Below are positions 1-7,940 of a stretch of DNA of 64,000 bases, in pieces. Position numbers and translations under genes: made by a program. The notes beneath the pieces are model-generated. The model was not told the origin of the DNA and did no database searches. It saw nothing but the letters and a program-made list of their open reading frames with translations. The stretch comes from Rheinheimera texasensis DSM 17496 (GTDB lineage Bacteria > Pseudomonadota > Gammaproteobacteria > Enterobacterales > Alteromonadaceae): contig NZ_KL544006.1 in assembly GCF_000711985.1 (NCBI RefSeq), positions 1-64,000 on the forward strand, in the 5' to 3' direction. Every line of letters begins with the position of its first letter. The first letter of the stretch is position 1.

Positions 1-97
1 ACCCGTCCGCCGCTAGGTCCGAAAACCCCGCTCGACTTGCATGTGTTAGGCCTGCCGCCAGCGTTCAATCTGAGCCATGATCAAACTCTTCAATTAA
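1..97 (-). rRNA. 16S ribosomal RNA, 5' end (partial)
   Basis: Read on the minus strand, positions 97 to 1 give the conserved start of 16S rRNA. The 27F primer site (AGAGTTTGATCATGGCTCAG) is followed by the conserved block ending in ACATGCAAGTCGA, then the GGCGGACGGGT block at the window edge. Only about 97 bases are inside the window; the rest of the rrn operon lies to the left. The V1 part is short: helix 6 appears as GGTT-TTCG-GACC, a four-pair stem capped by a UUCG loop. The exact mature 5' end (about 95-97) is inferred from the E. coli alignment. Confidence 0.96.
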
Positions 98-225
98 AAG
101 TTTTGCTCAGTTTACTGACTAAATAAATTGACTATATAGTCACTCAACTGAAGATTTATTCGTATTACGCGAATCATCTCCAACGAGTGCCCACACAGAT
201 GATTGATTGCTAATTGTTAAAGAGC
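98..225 (-). promoter_or_regulatory. rrn leader with boxA antitermination site
   Basis: The transcribed leader upstream of 16S contains, on the minus strand, GCTCTTTAACAATTA at 225-211. This matches the E. coli rrn boxA (TGCTCTTTAACAA) bound by NusB/NusE for ribosomal antitermination. It is followed by TGTGTGGGCACTCG (about 198-185), which matches the boxC-like block of the E. coli leader. A perfect 14-base palindrome, TGACTATATAGTCA, lies at 129-142, between boxC and the gene. No protein gene is supported here. Confidence 0.85.
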
Positions 226-252
226 GTGCTTCGAATTCGAAGCGGGAGGCGT

Positions 253-280
253 ATCTTACACTTCCCAGATTTTAAGTCAA
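253..280 (-). promoter_or_regulatory. rrn promoter, gene-proximal (P3)
   Basis: On the minus strand TTGACT (280-275) is separated by 16 bases from TAAGAT (258-253), just upstream of boxA. The 16-base spacer is typical of rRNA promoters and is shared with the two promoters further upstream. The sequence after the -10 (ACGCC) is moderately GC-rich. Confidence 0.7.
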
Positions 281-381
281 GCAGAGAAATTTACTATTTA
301 AATAAACTACTCTGCTCAACCTACTCACTTGCCTTGCTTGCAATTTCGAGGCTTTCACCCCAACCTCACTGCGAGGCGGCC

Positions 382-409
382 ATTTTAGTCAGTTTTCAAT
401 TCGTGTCAA
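382..409 (-). promoter_or_regulatory. rrn promoter, middle (P2)
   Basis: On the minus strand a consensus -35 TTGACA (409-404) and a -10 TAAAAT (387-382) stand 16 bases apart. The -10 is followed by the GC-rich discriminator GGCCGCC. A short spacer with a GC discriminator is the known signature of growth-rate- and ppGpp-controlled rRNA promoters. Confidence 0.8.
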
Positions 410-490
410 GCGTCTTTTTATCGACTATTTTTCACTTTTCAAACTCACCCGGCGTTTCGCGTTTCGCTTCACCCCGTCGGCATGGCGCGC

Positions 491-518
491 ATTATAGGCC
501 GTCACGAAACTTACGCAA
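491..518 (-). promoter_or_regulatory. rrn promoter, distal (P1)
   Basis: On the minus strand TTGCGT (518-513), a 16-base spacer and a perfect TATAAT (496-491) are followed by GCGCGCC. This combination of short spacer, consensus -10 and GC-rich discriminator is characteristic of rrn P1. The upstream stretch 519-540 is where an UP element would lie. It contains a run of five T on the minus strand but is not strongly AT-rich. Confidence 0.82.
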
Positions 519-540
519 GTGTTGGAAGCAGAAAAACAGC

Positions 541-580
541 GAAAAGCGGATCGTTCGACGACTTTTCAAACGATCCGCTT
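541..580 (-). terminator. Hairpin separating the DUF6482 gene from the rrn promoters
   Basis: A perfect 12-base inverted repeat (AAGCGGATCGTT at 544-555, AACGATCCGCTT at 569-580) with a 13-base loop lies 41 bases past the stop of the minus-strand gene at 622. On the minus strand the stem is followed by short T-runs (CTTTTCGCTGTTTTT). It probably terminates that gene just before the rrn promoters, though the loop is larger than in most intrinsic terminators. Confidence 0.6.
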
Positions 581-621
581 GTTATTTCTGCTAATCGAGT
601 TGCAGCGAACAGCAAAAACGC

Positions 622-909
622 TTAAATCGGGACTATCAATCTGTTGTCAGTCTTCTCGCCTTGCCCGATCATTTCATCGTAAGCAGAGGCATGCACCAGA
701 TACGCCTCTTTAATAGTAGCAGCCGCCAGTTCCTGTCTGACCTGACTGACACTGTAAAAAGGCCGGGGTCTGTTATTGTCGCCAATGATGTAACCATTAC
801 GGCCATCAAAGTCGACTTCTGCCAGATAAAGCCCCATCTCAAACGAATGAACTGTTAGTTTATCTATCACTACGTCTTGAAAGTTTAGGTGTTCTAAACG
901 ATGCGCCAT
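622..909 (-). CDS. DUF6482 family small protein
   Basis: This gene encodes a 95-residue soluble protein with no signal peptide or membrane segment. The opening (MAHRLEHLNFQDVVIDKLTV), the central LYLAEVDFDGRNGYII stretch and the acidic, hydrophilic tail resemble the short DUF6482 proteins of Marinobacter and Pseudomonas, whose function is unknown. This family call is from memory, not a search. It is a single-gene unit: the next gene upstream (dcaP-like, stop at 983) is on the same strand 73 bases away, and a hairpin follows at 541-580. Upstream on the minus strand CACAGGAGGTCTGT supplies a strong AGGAGG ribosome site, so the start is well supported. Confidence 0.75.
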   Translation of the reverse strand: MAHRLEHLNFQDVVIDKLTVHSFEMGLYLAEVDFDGRNGYIIGDNNRPRPFYSVSQVRQELAAATIKEAYLVHASAYDEMIGQGEKTDNRLIVPI

Positions 910-982
910 ACAGACCTCCTGTGAATCACAGCGATCTGTACGGCGACACGCTTTAAATAGATCTGTTTGTTTCAGCCTTGCT

Positions 983-2182
983 TTAGAAATCGTATTTCGC
1001 TGAGAACTGGATCCGGTTCAGGTCACCATCTAAATCCGATTCAAGTACCCGCGTTGCGTGCCGTACTTCGACCCCGACTGAGATTTTACTGGCCAGCTGA
1101 TAAATCAGGTTAGCGCTGTAGCTCTCTGTACTTTCGGTTTGCGCCATACCCGTCAGGTCAGTTGGATTATCAATTTGCTGTGCAGAATAAAAGAAGCTGG
1201 AACGCAGCTTGTCATTCCACGAATGCTTGTAAGCTAATGTATAGCCGACACTGCTGATAGCTTCTAAAGACCCGGCTTTTGTCAAAACGGCATCATTGCC
1301 GGTATTCAAGCTAAGGTAACGTCCCAGACCATCGCCATAAGTCACGGCGAAGCGGATATCATCGGTTTTCGAGACATTAATCTTGCCGCTGAAAGACAAA
1401 CCATACCCTTGTACCGAATCGTCAATCAGTCCTTGTTGCATCGATAGTTGCCGACTTAACGCAGACACTGTCAATCCGCCCCAATCTGCCGTATGATTGT
1501 ATCGCACAACCAAATCCGGCATTGAATTGTCGTCCGTTACCACCCGGGTACCACCGCCATTCGGTGTCACAGTGGTCTCCGGGTTTTCGACCGCGAATTG
1601 CCAACCGCCCATGGTGTATCGCACCTGCGCCTGACGCACGAACACAGTACCATCTGTGGTGCCTACGAAGTCCAGACTATCCGGCAGGGCGTTGGTATCC
1701 ATAAAGGTGGTCCAGGTCTGACCAAACAGCCAACCATCGTAGCTGATAAAAGCGTGACGGATCTCAGGCGAATAACCGTTACTGACCCGCTGGTCGCCGG
1801 TGCCAGTGGTTGCCATCATGTCAAACTCAAAACGACCGCTGACCTTTTTGCCGTTTTCCAGCATGGTGTCGCTGCTGATAAAAAAACGTGACTGGCGCGC
1901 ATGCATGTCCCATGTCGCGGATTCGCCAGTACCGCCAACCGGCGTCAGGCTCGGCACATAGAATTCACGGCCGATGCCAGTGGCGATTTGACCATCGGAT
2001 GTATCAGTCAGCATGGCATCCAGTTTGACGTAACCACCAATATTAATTTCTGTAGTGTCTCCGACTTTGAAGCCGGCGACTGCGCTTTGACTGTATGCCG
2101 CCATACATAATGCGACCGCCATGGCAGTGCGCGTTATAAAAAGCCGGCTGGTGTGACCTTGTGTGGGCAGAATTTGTTGCAT
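983..2182 (-). CDS. DcaP-family outer-membrane porin
   Basis: This gene encodes a 399-residue protein with an N-terminal signal peptide (hydrophobic MAVALCMAAYSQSAVA, predicted cleavage after AVA near residue 36) and a mature part rich in aromatic alternating strands. It ends in F (AKYDF), the usual C-terminal signal of outer-membrane beta-barrels. The IGGYVKLDA opening and overall layout fit the DcaP trimeric transporters, which import dicarboxylates and other small acids. It is divergent from acs across a 208-base intergenic region, which suggests co-regulation for organic-acid uptake. A GGAG ribosome site lies eight bases before the start. Substrate is inferred only from family and neighbour. 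Confidence 0.82.
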   Translation of the reverse strand: MQQILPTQGHTSRLFITRTAMAVALCMAAYSQSAVAGFKVGDTTEINIGGYVKLDAMLTDTSDGQIATGIGREFYVPSLTPVGGTGESATWDMHARQSRFFISSDTMLENGKKVSGRFEFDMMATTGTGDQRVSNGYSPEIRHAFISYDGWLFGQTWTTFMDTNALPDSLDFVGTTDGTVFVRQAQVRYTMGGWQFAVENPETTVTPNGGGTRVVTDDNSMPDLVVRYNHTADWGGLTVSALSRQLSMQQGLIDDSVQGYGLSFSGKINVSKTDDIRFAVTYGDGLGRYLSLNTGNDAVLTKAGSLEAISSVGYTLAYKHSWNDKLRSSFFYSAQQIDNPTDLTGMAQTESTESYSANLIYQLASKISVGVEVRHATRVLESDLDGDLNRIQFSAKYDF

Positions 2183-2295
2183 AGTTGTACTCCGCTACCT
2201 TGTCTGTTGATCTGTTGTGGTTTTATTGCCATTGCAAATCTGGTAGACGGCGACCATTTGCTCAATTAGCCATTAGTCGTAGCTGGGCCCTGGTC

Positions 2296-2309
2296 TAGAC
2301 TAATGTCTA
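2296..2309. promoter_or_regulatory. Candidate operator dyad upstream of acs
   Basis: TAGACTAATGTCTA is a 5-base inverted repeat around a 4-base centre, 81 bases before the acs start. Its core GACTAATGTC differs by one base from GACTAAAGTC upstream of the DUF4212/ActP-like pair and by two from GACTAGAGTC upstream of gltA. Just upstream, TTAGTCGTAGCTG (2273-2285) matches 12 of 13 bases of a minus-strand sequence at 11627-11615. A LuxR-type response regulator such as CrbR could bind here; that link is inference. Confidence 0.45.
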
Positions 2310-2390
2310 ATTTGCCCTCAAGGGCGCTTTCGGTAGAACTGCATTATCAGAGAACATCAGGCGGAAAACGCCATACGGGGAAGACGAACC

Positions 2391-4340
2391 ATGACACATC
2401 AATCTGTATATCCAGTCCCGCCAGCAGCACAGGAACGGACCTGGGTGGACAACGATACATACTTACAAATGTACCAGGCATCGCTGGACAACCCTACGGC
2501 ATTTTGGGCAGAACACGGCAAACGGATTGATTGGTTTAAGCCTTTCACTCAGGTTAAAGACACCAGCTTTGCGCTCGGTGATGTGCATGTGAACTGGTTC
2601 AGTGACGGGACCCTGAACGCCAGCTACAACTGCCTGGATCGGCATCTGCCGGAAAAAGCCAATCAAGTGGCCTATTATTGGGAAGGTGATGAGCCCGGCG
2701 TGCAAAAAGCAGTCACTTATCAGGAACTGTATGACGAGGTTTGTCAGCTGGCCAACGGTATGCGTGCTTTAGGTGTCGGTAAAGGCGACCGGGTCACTGT
2801 TTATCTGCCGATGATCCCGCAGGCCGCCGTGGCTTTGTTAGCCTGTGCGCGGATTGGTGCTATTCATTCCGTTGTTTTCGCCGGATTCTCTCCGGATGCG
2901 CTGGGCAGCCGCATTGTCGATTGTGATTCTAAGTTGGTTATCACTGCTGACCAGGCTCTGCGCGGTGCGCGGCTAACCGCACTCAAAGACAACACAGATC
3001 AGGCATTAGCGCATTTGGGCAAAGCCAACCCGGTAAAGCATGTCATTGTGGTCAAACAGGTTGGCCAGAACATTGACGAACATCCGGGCCGTGATATCTG
3101 GTATCACGAATTATTGGCCGCCCAGCCAAAACACTGCGAGCCGGAAGTAATGAATGCGGAAGACCCGCTGTTTATCCTTTACACCTCAGGCTCTACCGGT
3201 AAACCAAAAGGTGTATTACACACCACTGGCGGTTACATGGTCTGGGCATCGATGACGCATCAATATGTGTTTGATTATCACCCGGGCGACGTCTATTGGT
3301 GTGCCGCTGACGTCGGCTGGGTTACCGGTCACACATATATAGTGTATGGTCCGCTCGCCAACGGCGCGACCAGCGTGATGTTTGAAGGGGTGCCGACTTA
3401 TCCGAGCGTCAAGCGAATTGCGCAGATTGTGGATAAATATCAGGTCAACATTCTCTACACCGCACCGACCGCTATTCGTGCGCTGATGGCACATGGTACC
3501 GCACCGGTCGAAGGCAGCGCATTAACCTCACTAAAAGTACTTGGCAGCGTTGGCGAACCGATTAATCCGGAAGCCTGGCACTGGTACCATGACAATGTCG
3601 GTAAAGGCCGTTGCCCTGTCGTCGACACCTGGTGGCAAACAGAAACCGGTGGCATTCTGATCACGCCATTACCTGGCGCGACTGCTTTAAAACCAGGTTC
3701 TGCCACCCGGCCGTTTTTTGGCGTCCAGCCCGCTATCGTTGACAACGAAGGCAACTTACTTGACGGCACCTGTGAAGGTAACCTGGTACTGCTCGACAGC
3801 TGGCCGGGTCAGATGCGCTCGGTCTATGGTGACCATGAGCGGTTTGAGCAGACCTACTTCTCCACATATAAAGGCATGTATTTTACCGGTGACGGTGCCA
3901 AGCGTGATGAAGATGGTTATTACTGGCTGACCGGCCGCGTCGATGACGTATTAAACGTCTCTGGCCACCGTTTAGGCACAGCAGAAATCGAAAGTTGTCT
4001 GGTTGCGCACGAAGCGATTGCTGAAGCTGCTGTAGTTGGTTATCCGCATGACCTGAAAGGTCAGGGTATTTATGTGTTTATCGCGCCACGTGTTGGTGTC
4101 GAGCCCAGTGATGAACTGACCAAAGCGGTGCGTGATTGGGTACGCCGTGAGATTTCACCAATCGCTTCACCGGATTTAATTCAGTGGGCACCGGGTTTAC
4201 CAAAAACCCGCTCCGGCAAAATTATGCGGCGTATCTTGCGCAAAATTGCCGCCAACGAGCACGACTCTTTGGGCGATATCTCAACACTGGCAGATCCGTC
4301 AGTCGTTGAGCATCTGATCAATAACCGCCTGAATAAATAA
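2391..4340 (+). CDS. acs: Acetyl-CoA synthetase
   Basis: This 649-residue AMP-forming enzyme converts acetate, ATP and CoA to acetyl-CoA through acetyl-AMP, in the cytoplasm. It shows the P-loop-like motif [11 protein letters not shown], the hinge region around [16 protein letters not shown], and the C-terminal [11 protein letters not shown] motif. K610 there corresponds to the E. coli lysine (K609) whose acetylation inactivates the enzyme. The length matches the family (about 650). It starts after GGGGAAGA and ends in a strong terminator. The neighbouring CrbR and CrbS genes are the known two-component activators of acs in Vibrio and Pseudomonas, so acetate-switch control is likely. Confidence 0.98.
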   Translation: MTHQSVYPVPPAAQERTWVDNDTYLQMYQASLDNPTAFWAEHGKRIDWFKPFTQVKDTSFALGDVHVNWFSDGTLNASYNCLDRHLPEKANQVAYYWEGDEPGVQKAVTYQELYDEVCQLANGMRALGVGKGDRVTVYLPMIPQAAVALLACARIGAIHSVVFAGFSPDALGSRIVDCDSKLVITADQALRGARLTALKDNTDQALAHLGKANPVKHVIVVKQVGQNIDEHPGRDIWYHELLAAQPKHCEPEVMNAEDPLFILYTSGSTGKPKGVLHTTGGYMVWASMTHQYVFDYHPGDVYWCAADVGWVTGHTYIVYGPLANGATSVMFEGVPTYPSVKRIAQIVDKYQVNILYTAPTAIRALMAHGTAPVEGSALTSLKVLGSVGEPINPEAWHWYHDNVGKGRCPVVDTWWQTETGGILITPLPGATALKPGSATRPFFGVQPAIVDNEGNLLDGTCEGNLVLLDSWPGQMRSVYGDHERFEQTYFSTYKGMYFTGDGAKRDEDGYYWLTGRVDDVLNVSGHRLGTAEIESCLVAHEAIAEAAVVGYPHDLKGQGIYVFIAPRVGVEPSDELTKAVRDWVRREISPIASPDLIQWAPGLPKTRSGKIMRRILRKIAANEHDSLGDISTLADPSVVEHLINNRLNK

Positions 4341-4347
4341 GTCGATA

Positions 4348-4382
4348 AAAGACCATAAGTCTATCAAAGGCTTATGGTCTTT
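4348..4382 (+). terminator. Intrinsic terminator of acs
   Basis: AAAGACCATAAG (4348-4359) pairs perfectly with CTTATGGTCTTT (4371-4382) around an 11-base loop, eight bases after the acs stop. The A- and U-rich base allows it to work in the plus direction. Confidence 0.85.
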
Positions 4383-4453
4383 CTTCCATAGACAGATCAG
4401 TGACGGATGATTAAGCTGTGCTGTGTTGATAAAATTTTACCCGGAGATCAGCC

Positions 4454-5131
4454 ATGGCAAAACTTATAGTCGCAGACGATCATCCTCTGTTTCGCAATGC
4501 CCTCATCAGTGCTATCAGCAATATTTTTGCCACGACAGCAACGGTTGAAACCGACTGTTTTGATGCGACAGTACAAGCGCTGGAACAGCATCCTGATGCT
4601 GACTTGCTGTTACTGGATTTGCACATGCCAGGCAATTGCGGTTTTCTGGGCTTAATCCAGCTGCGCAAAACTTTCCCGACCATGCCGATTGTCGTGATCT
4701 CAGCCAGTGATGATCAGGACGTGATCCGTCGCGTGATGAATTTTGGTGCCTCCGCTTATGTGCCAAAATCAGCGCATCCGACAGAAATTGCCAATGCCTT
4801 GCACGCTGTGATGGCTGGCGAGATTTGGTTGCCTGAAAAATATCAGCACCTGTTGCGGACGAACCCGCAGCAACATGAAGACTTAGACCTCGCGGCACGC
4901 ATCGCGCAACTGACCCAACAACAATACAAAGTGTTGTATTACCTAACCGAGGGCTGGCTCAATAAACAAATCGCTTACGATTTACATATCTCTGAAGCGA
5001 CAGTCAAAGCCCATATGACCGCTATTTTCCGTAAACTCGGCGTCACCAACCGCACGCAGGTGGTGATCCAGGCGCAACGCCTGCAACTCGAAGCGCCGGT
5101 TGACCGTGATTTAGCGAGGCAACCGAGTTAA
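4454..5131 (+). CDS. crbR: LuxR/NarL-type response regulator, CrbR/ErdR-like
   Basis: This 225-residue response regulator has a receiver domain (about 1-120) with the acidic pair D8-D9, phospho-acceptor D55 (LLLLDLHMPG) and the conserved PK at VPKSA. A C-terminal LuxR helix-turn-helix follows (about 145-210; NKQIAYDLHISEATVKAHM). Its position right behind acs, with a CrbS-like kinase in the same locus, matches the CrbS/CrbR (Vibrio) and MxtR/ErdR (Pseudomonas) acetate-switch systems, in which the regulator activates acs. A CCGGAGATCAGCC ribosome site precedes the ATG. Its stop overlaps by four bases the stop of the convergent HD-GYP gene. Family assignment is firm; the CrbR name rests on context. 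Confidence 0.85.
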   Translation: MAKLIVADDHPLFRNALISAISNIFATTATVETDCFDATVQALEQHPDADLLLLDLHMPGNCGFLGLIQLRKTFPTMPIVVISASDDQDVIRRVMNFGASAYVPKSAHPTEIANALHAVMAGEIWLPEKYQHLLRTNPQQHEDLDLAARIAQLTQQQYKVLYYLTEGWLNKQIAYDLHISEATVKAHMTAIFRKLGVTNRTQVVIQAQRLQLEAPVDRDLARQPS

Positions 5132-6684
5132 TGTAAGCCCGGCAAGCTGCTATGGTCGACCTCATCAATTTGCTCGGCTGACAAAAATTGCCGGGCAAAT
5201 TCCAGATATACCTTTTTCTCGACAAAAATACGGAATAAATCGGCATCGATGTGCTGCTCTTTGGCCATAAACCCTAAAATCCGCAACGATTCTGACAGCG
5301 TCTTGGCTTTTTTATAAGGCCGATCCGACGCAGTTAAAGCTTCAAAAATATCGGCAATTGCCATAATTCGTGCCTGTACAGACATTTGCTCTTTTTTCAA
5401 TCCTCGCGGATAACCGGTGCCATCCATTTTCTCGTGATGACCGCCGGCATATTCCGGCACATTGCGCAGATGTTTCGGGAATGGCAATGATTCAAGCATT
5501 TCGATGGTGATATCGATGTGGCGGTTGATCACCCGGCGCTCCTCCGGGTTTAGGGTGCCGCGTTCCACACACAAATTGCTGACTTCGGCTGGCGTTAAAA
5601 CCGATTGTTCGACGCCGGCAATCACAATGTGGTAGCGCGCAGCAATATCGCGCACGCGCTTTTGCAACTCCCATGACATAAATTCCCCGCCGATATTACT
5701 GGCTTGCAGGAATTTCAAATCGACCCGCAGCTGGTCCAGCAAATCTTCCCGGCTGGTCTGATCAAGACTCTGGTCCAGCAGAATATCGCGCCGGGCAATT
5801 TCAAAGCGAGCCTCAACCAGCGCGATATTGTCGTGCAGGCCATGCAGTTTAGTCGCTTTGTCCATGATGTATTCTGGGGTCGCAATTTTACCGCAATCAT
5901 GCAACCAGGCCGCGACAGACAGTTCGTGCACGTCAGCTTCATTCATCGAGAAATCGGCCAGCGGTCCTTCTGTTGTTTCACTACAGGCTTGAGCCAGCAG
6001 CATAGTGATAGCCGGTACTCTTTTACAGTGACCACCGGTGTAAGGCGATTTTTCGTCAATTGCTTTGGCTAATAACCGACTTAAAGCGCCGAACAATTCC
6101 TCTAAATCATGCACTAACTGCTTATTGGTCAGCACCATGGCGGCCATCGACGATAGCGCTATGACCAGACGCTGTGTTTGGGCAGAGAATGGCTGAACTT
6201 TCCCTGAGCTGTCGAGGCAATTCACTAATTGCAGCACCCCAGTGACATCCCCCTGATGGTCAAGCAACGGCACCGTCAGCATGGATTGTGTGCGATAACC
6301 ATGTTGCTGATCAAATTGGCGGGCCCGCTCCTGATTCACCAGCGGGCTGAAGTAAACATCGTCGATGATAATTGGCTGCTTCTGCAAAGCGGCAACGGCC
6401 ACCACTGCACTGTCATTCGGTTGACCGTCTTTATAGAGTGGGATCGAATGTTGCGCCGGCTGCAGGCCGGATGTGCCCCCCTGATGCAGACCAAGACTGC
6501 GGTTAAATAAAGTGGCAAATTCGAGATGGTTGTCGCTGGTCAGCCGGTAAATTGTCCCACCGTCGGCCTGACTGATATGCTGCGCACTCTGCAGGATCTG
6601 TTCCAGTAAAACAGTCCGATCAGTTTGTCTGGCCAAAGCCAGGCCAATATTTACAAAGTGCTCTAATTGCTCAAGATTTCCCAC
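5128..6684 (-). CDS. GAF and HD-GYP domain c-di-GMP phosphodiesterase
   Basis: This 518-residue cytoplasmic protein has an N-terminal GAF sensor domain (about 10-175) and an HD-GYP domain (about 200-480). The catalytic signatures are complete: HDCGK at 262-266 and HHEKMDGTGYP at 416-426. It should therefore hydrolyse c-di-GMP, to GMP or pGpG. There are no membrane segments. It lies convergent to crbR with overlapping stop codons and is followed upstream, after a 169-base gap, by the AI-2E permease gene on the same strand. A similar HD-GYP gene beside acetate-switch genes would link carbon sensing to second-messenger levels, but that role is inferred only from position. Confidence 0.93.
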   Translation of the reverse strand: MGNLEQLEHFVNIGLALARQTDRTVLLEQILQSAQHISQADGGTIYRLTSDNHLEFATLFNRSLGLHQGGTSGLQPAQHSIPLYKDGQPNDSAVVAVAALQKQPIIIDDVYFSPLVNQERARQFDQQHGYRTQSMLTVPLLDHQGDVTGVLQLVNCLDSSGKVQPFSAQTQRLVIALSSMAAMVLTNKQLVHDLEELFGALSRLLAKAIDEKSPYTGGHCKRVPAITMLLAQACSETTEGPLADFSMNEADVHELSVAAWLHDCGKIATPEYIMDKATKLHGLHDNIALVEARFEIARRDILLDQSLDQTSREDLLDQLRVDLKFLQASNIGGEFMSWELQKRVRDIAARYHIVIAGVEQSVLTPAEVSNLCVERGTLNPEERRVINRHIDITIEMLESLPFPKHLRNVPEYAGGHHEKMDGTGYPRGLKKEQMSVQARIMAIADIFEALTASDRPYKKAKTLSESLRILGFMAKEQHIDADLFRIFVEKKVYLEFARQFLSAEQIDEVDHSSLPGLH

Positions 6685-6818
6685 TGCATTGGTCCTTGCG
6701 CTTGATCGTGAGATATGATTACCGCTGAGTATAGTCAGAGAATTTTTGGATTTGGGCAGCGAAAGGTTTAAAAATATATGGCAAAAGCAATGAGCAATGC
6801 CGGCGTAGTTTAGCTAGC

Positions 6819-6836
6819 GAGCCCGACTTCGGGCTC
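6819..6836 (-). terminator. Possible terminator of the AI-2E permease gene
   Basis: GAGCCCGA and TCGGGCTC form an 8-base stem with a two-base centre (an ACTT-like loop in practice), 18 bases past the minus-strand stop at 6854. No clear T-run follows, so it may be a weak or Rho-assisted terminator. Confidence 0.4.
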
Positions 6837-6853
6837 ACAGCTCAACTATGGGA

Positions 6854-7906
6854 TTAGGTCTCTGGATTGTGACCAAACTCGGTCATAAAAATCTGCCAGA
6901 ACACCATAAATAGTGCCGCGACCAGCGGCCCTAACACAAAACCATTAATACCAAACAGACTGATACCACCGAGTGTCGAGAACAACACCACATAGTCCGG
7001 CAACTTGGTATCGCGGCCGACTAATAATGGCCGCAGGATGTTATCAGCGAGGCCAATGACCAGCGCGCCGTAGGCGATAAGCACAGTCGCCGGCACCCAC
7101 TGACCAGTCGCATACAGATACAAGGAAACCGGTAACCAGACCAGCGCAGCACCAACGGCTGGCAACAGGCTCAGGAAGGTCATCACCACGCCCCACAAAA
7201 TCGGTGCGGGAATGTCGAGCAGGAAAAAAATAATGCCGCCCAAAGTGCCCTGCACCACAGCAACCACCAGATTGCCTTTGACAGTGGCGCGGGTCACTTC
7301 GGCAAATTTGGCCAGCAGCAGATGTTCACGCTCATCGCCAAGCGGCAAGGCTTCTACCAGTAAATGCAGCAGTTTCGGGCCATCACGCAGCAGGAAAAAC
7401 GCCAGATATAACATCAGCGCAATATTAAGGAACAAACCAGCGGCATTCTGGCCTATCGCCAGCATCTCACCGGCCAGTACTTTACTGGTGCCCATAGCAA
7501 ATTCGGTCAGCTTTATCCGCAAATTGTCGGTGTCGATGCCAAAATCCTGCATGGTTGACACTGCGGCCGGAAAGGCTGATTTGATTGCATCGATCATTTT
7601 AGCCGGGTCCACTTCCCCGCTTTGTAACCGTGAATAAAAATTGATGCCTTCCTGCGCAAAGGACGCGCCAATCGCCAGCAGCGGTAACACCACAACCAGC
7701 ACCGAACAGCATAAAGTCAAAAGTGCCATACGCCCGCGCCGAGGTGACAGATGTGCTAATAACCATTGCTGCAACGGATAAAAAATCACACTGAGCGCGC
7801 AAGCCCAGAACACCGCGCCCCAAAACGGCTCTAACACCCAGCCAAACAACAAAGTAACAGCAACTAACATCCACAAAAAAAATCGGCGTTCCAGTTCTGC
7901 CCGCAT
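6854..7906 (-). CDS. AI-2E family transporter (PerM/YdiK-like permease)
   Basis: This 350-residue inner-membrane protein has about eight hydrophobic segments arranged as in the AI-2E/PerM family. An N-terminal pair of helices comes first, then a soluble stretch (about 85-150), then a cluster of C-terminal helices containing the family-typical GGIIFFLLDIPAPILWG and LVGRDTKLPDYVVLFSTLGG regions. Family members are reported to export autoinducer-2 or, in other cases, to act as Na+/H+ antiporters, so the substrate cannot be stated. It is 34 bases downstream of crbS on the same strand and is probably co-transcribed with it. The start follows AAGGAGAACTGC, a good ribosome site. Confidence 0.88.
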   Translation of the reverse strand: MRAELERRFFLWMLVAVTLLFGWVLEPFWGAVFWACALSVIFYPLQQWLLAHLSPRRGRMALLTLCCSVLVVVLPLLAIGASFAQEGINFYSRLQSGEVDPAKMIDAIKSAFPAAVSTMQDFGIDTDNLRIKLTEFAMGTSKVLAGEMLAIGQNAAGLFLNIALMLYLAFFLLRDGPKLLHLLVEALPLGDEREHLLLAKFAEVTRATVKGNLVVAVVQGTLGGIIFFLLDIPAPILWGVVMTFLSLLPAVGAALVWLPVSLYLYATGQWVPATVLIAYGALVIGLADNILRPLLVGRDTKLPDYVVLFSTLGGISLFGINGFVLGPLVAALFMVFWQIFMTEFGHNPET

Positions 7907-7940
7907 GCAGTTCTCCTTGTCAGTACAGATGGAAGTGATT

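Noticed and set aside
214-594. ORF of 126 codons on the plus strand in the rrn leader
   Set aside because: It runs antisense through boxA and three rrn promoters, has low-complexity, Arg/Ser-rich translation and no ribosome site.
2314-2325. GCCCT-CA-AGGGC inverted repeat before acs
   Set aside because: The two-base centre is poor for an RNA hairpin and no second copy was noticed at the other acetate promoters.
2303-2530. Plus-strand ORF of 75 codons overlapping the acs start
   Set aside because: It is a frame shadow of acs with no ribosome site and no recognisable features.
6854-7906. Quorum-sensing role of the AI-2E family gene
   Set aside because: The family name comes from one member; no luxS or other AI-2 genes are in the window, so the role was not claimed.
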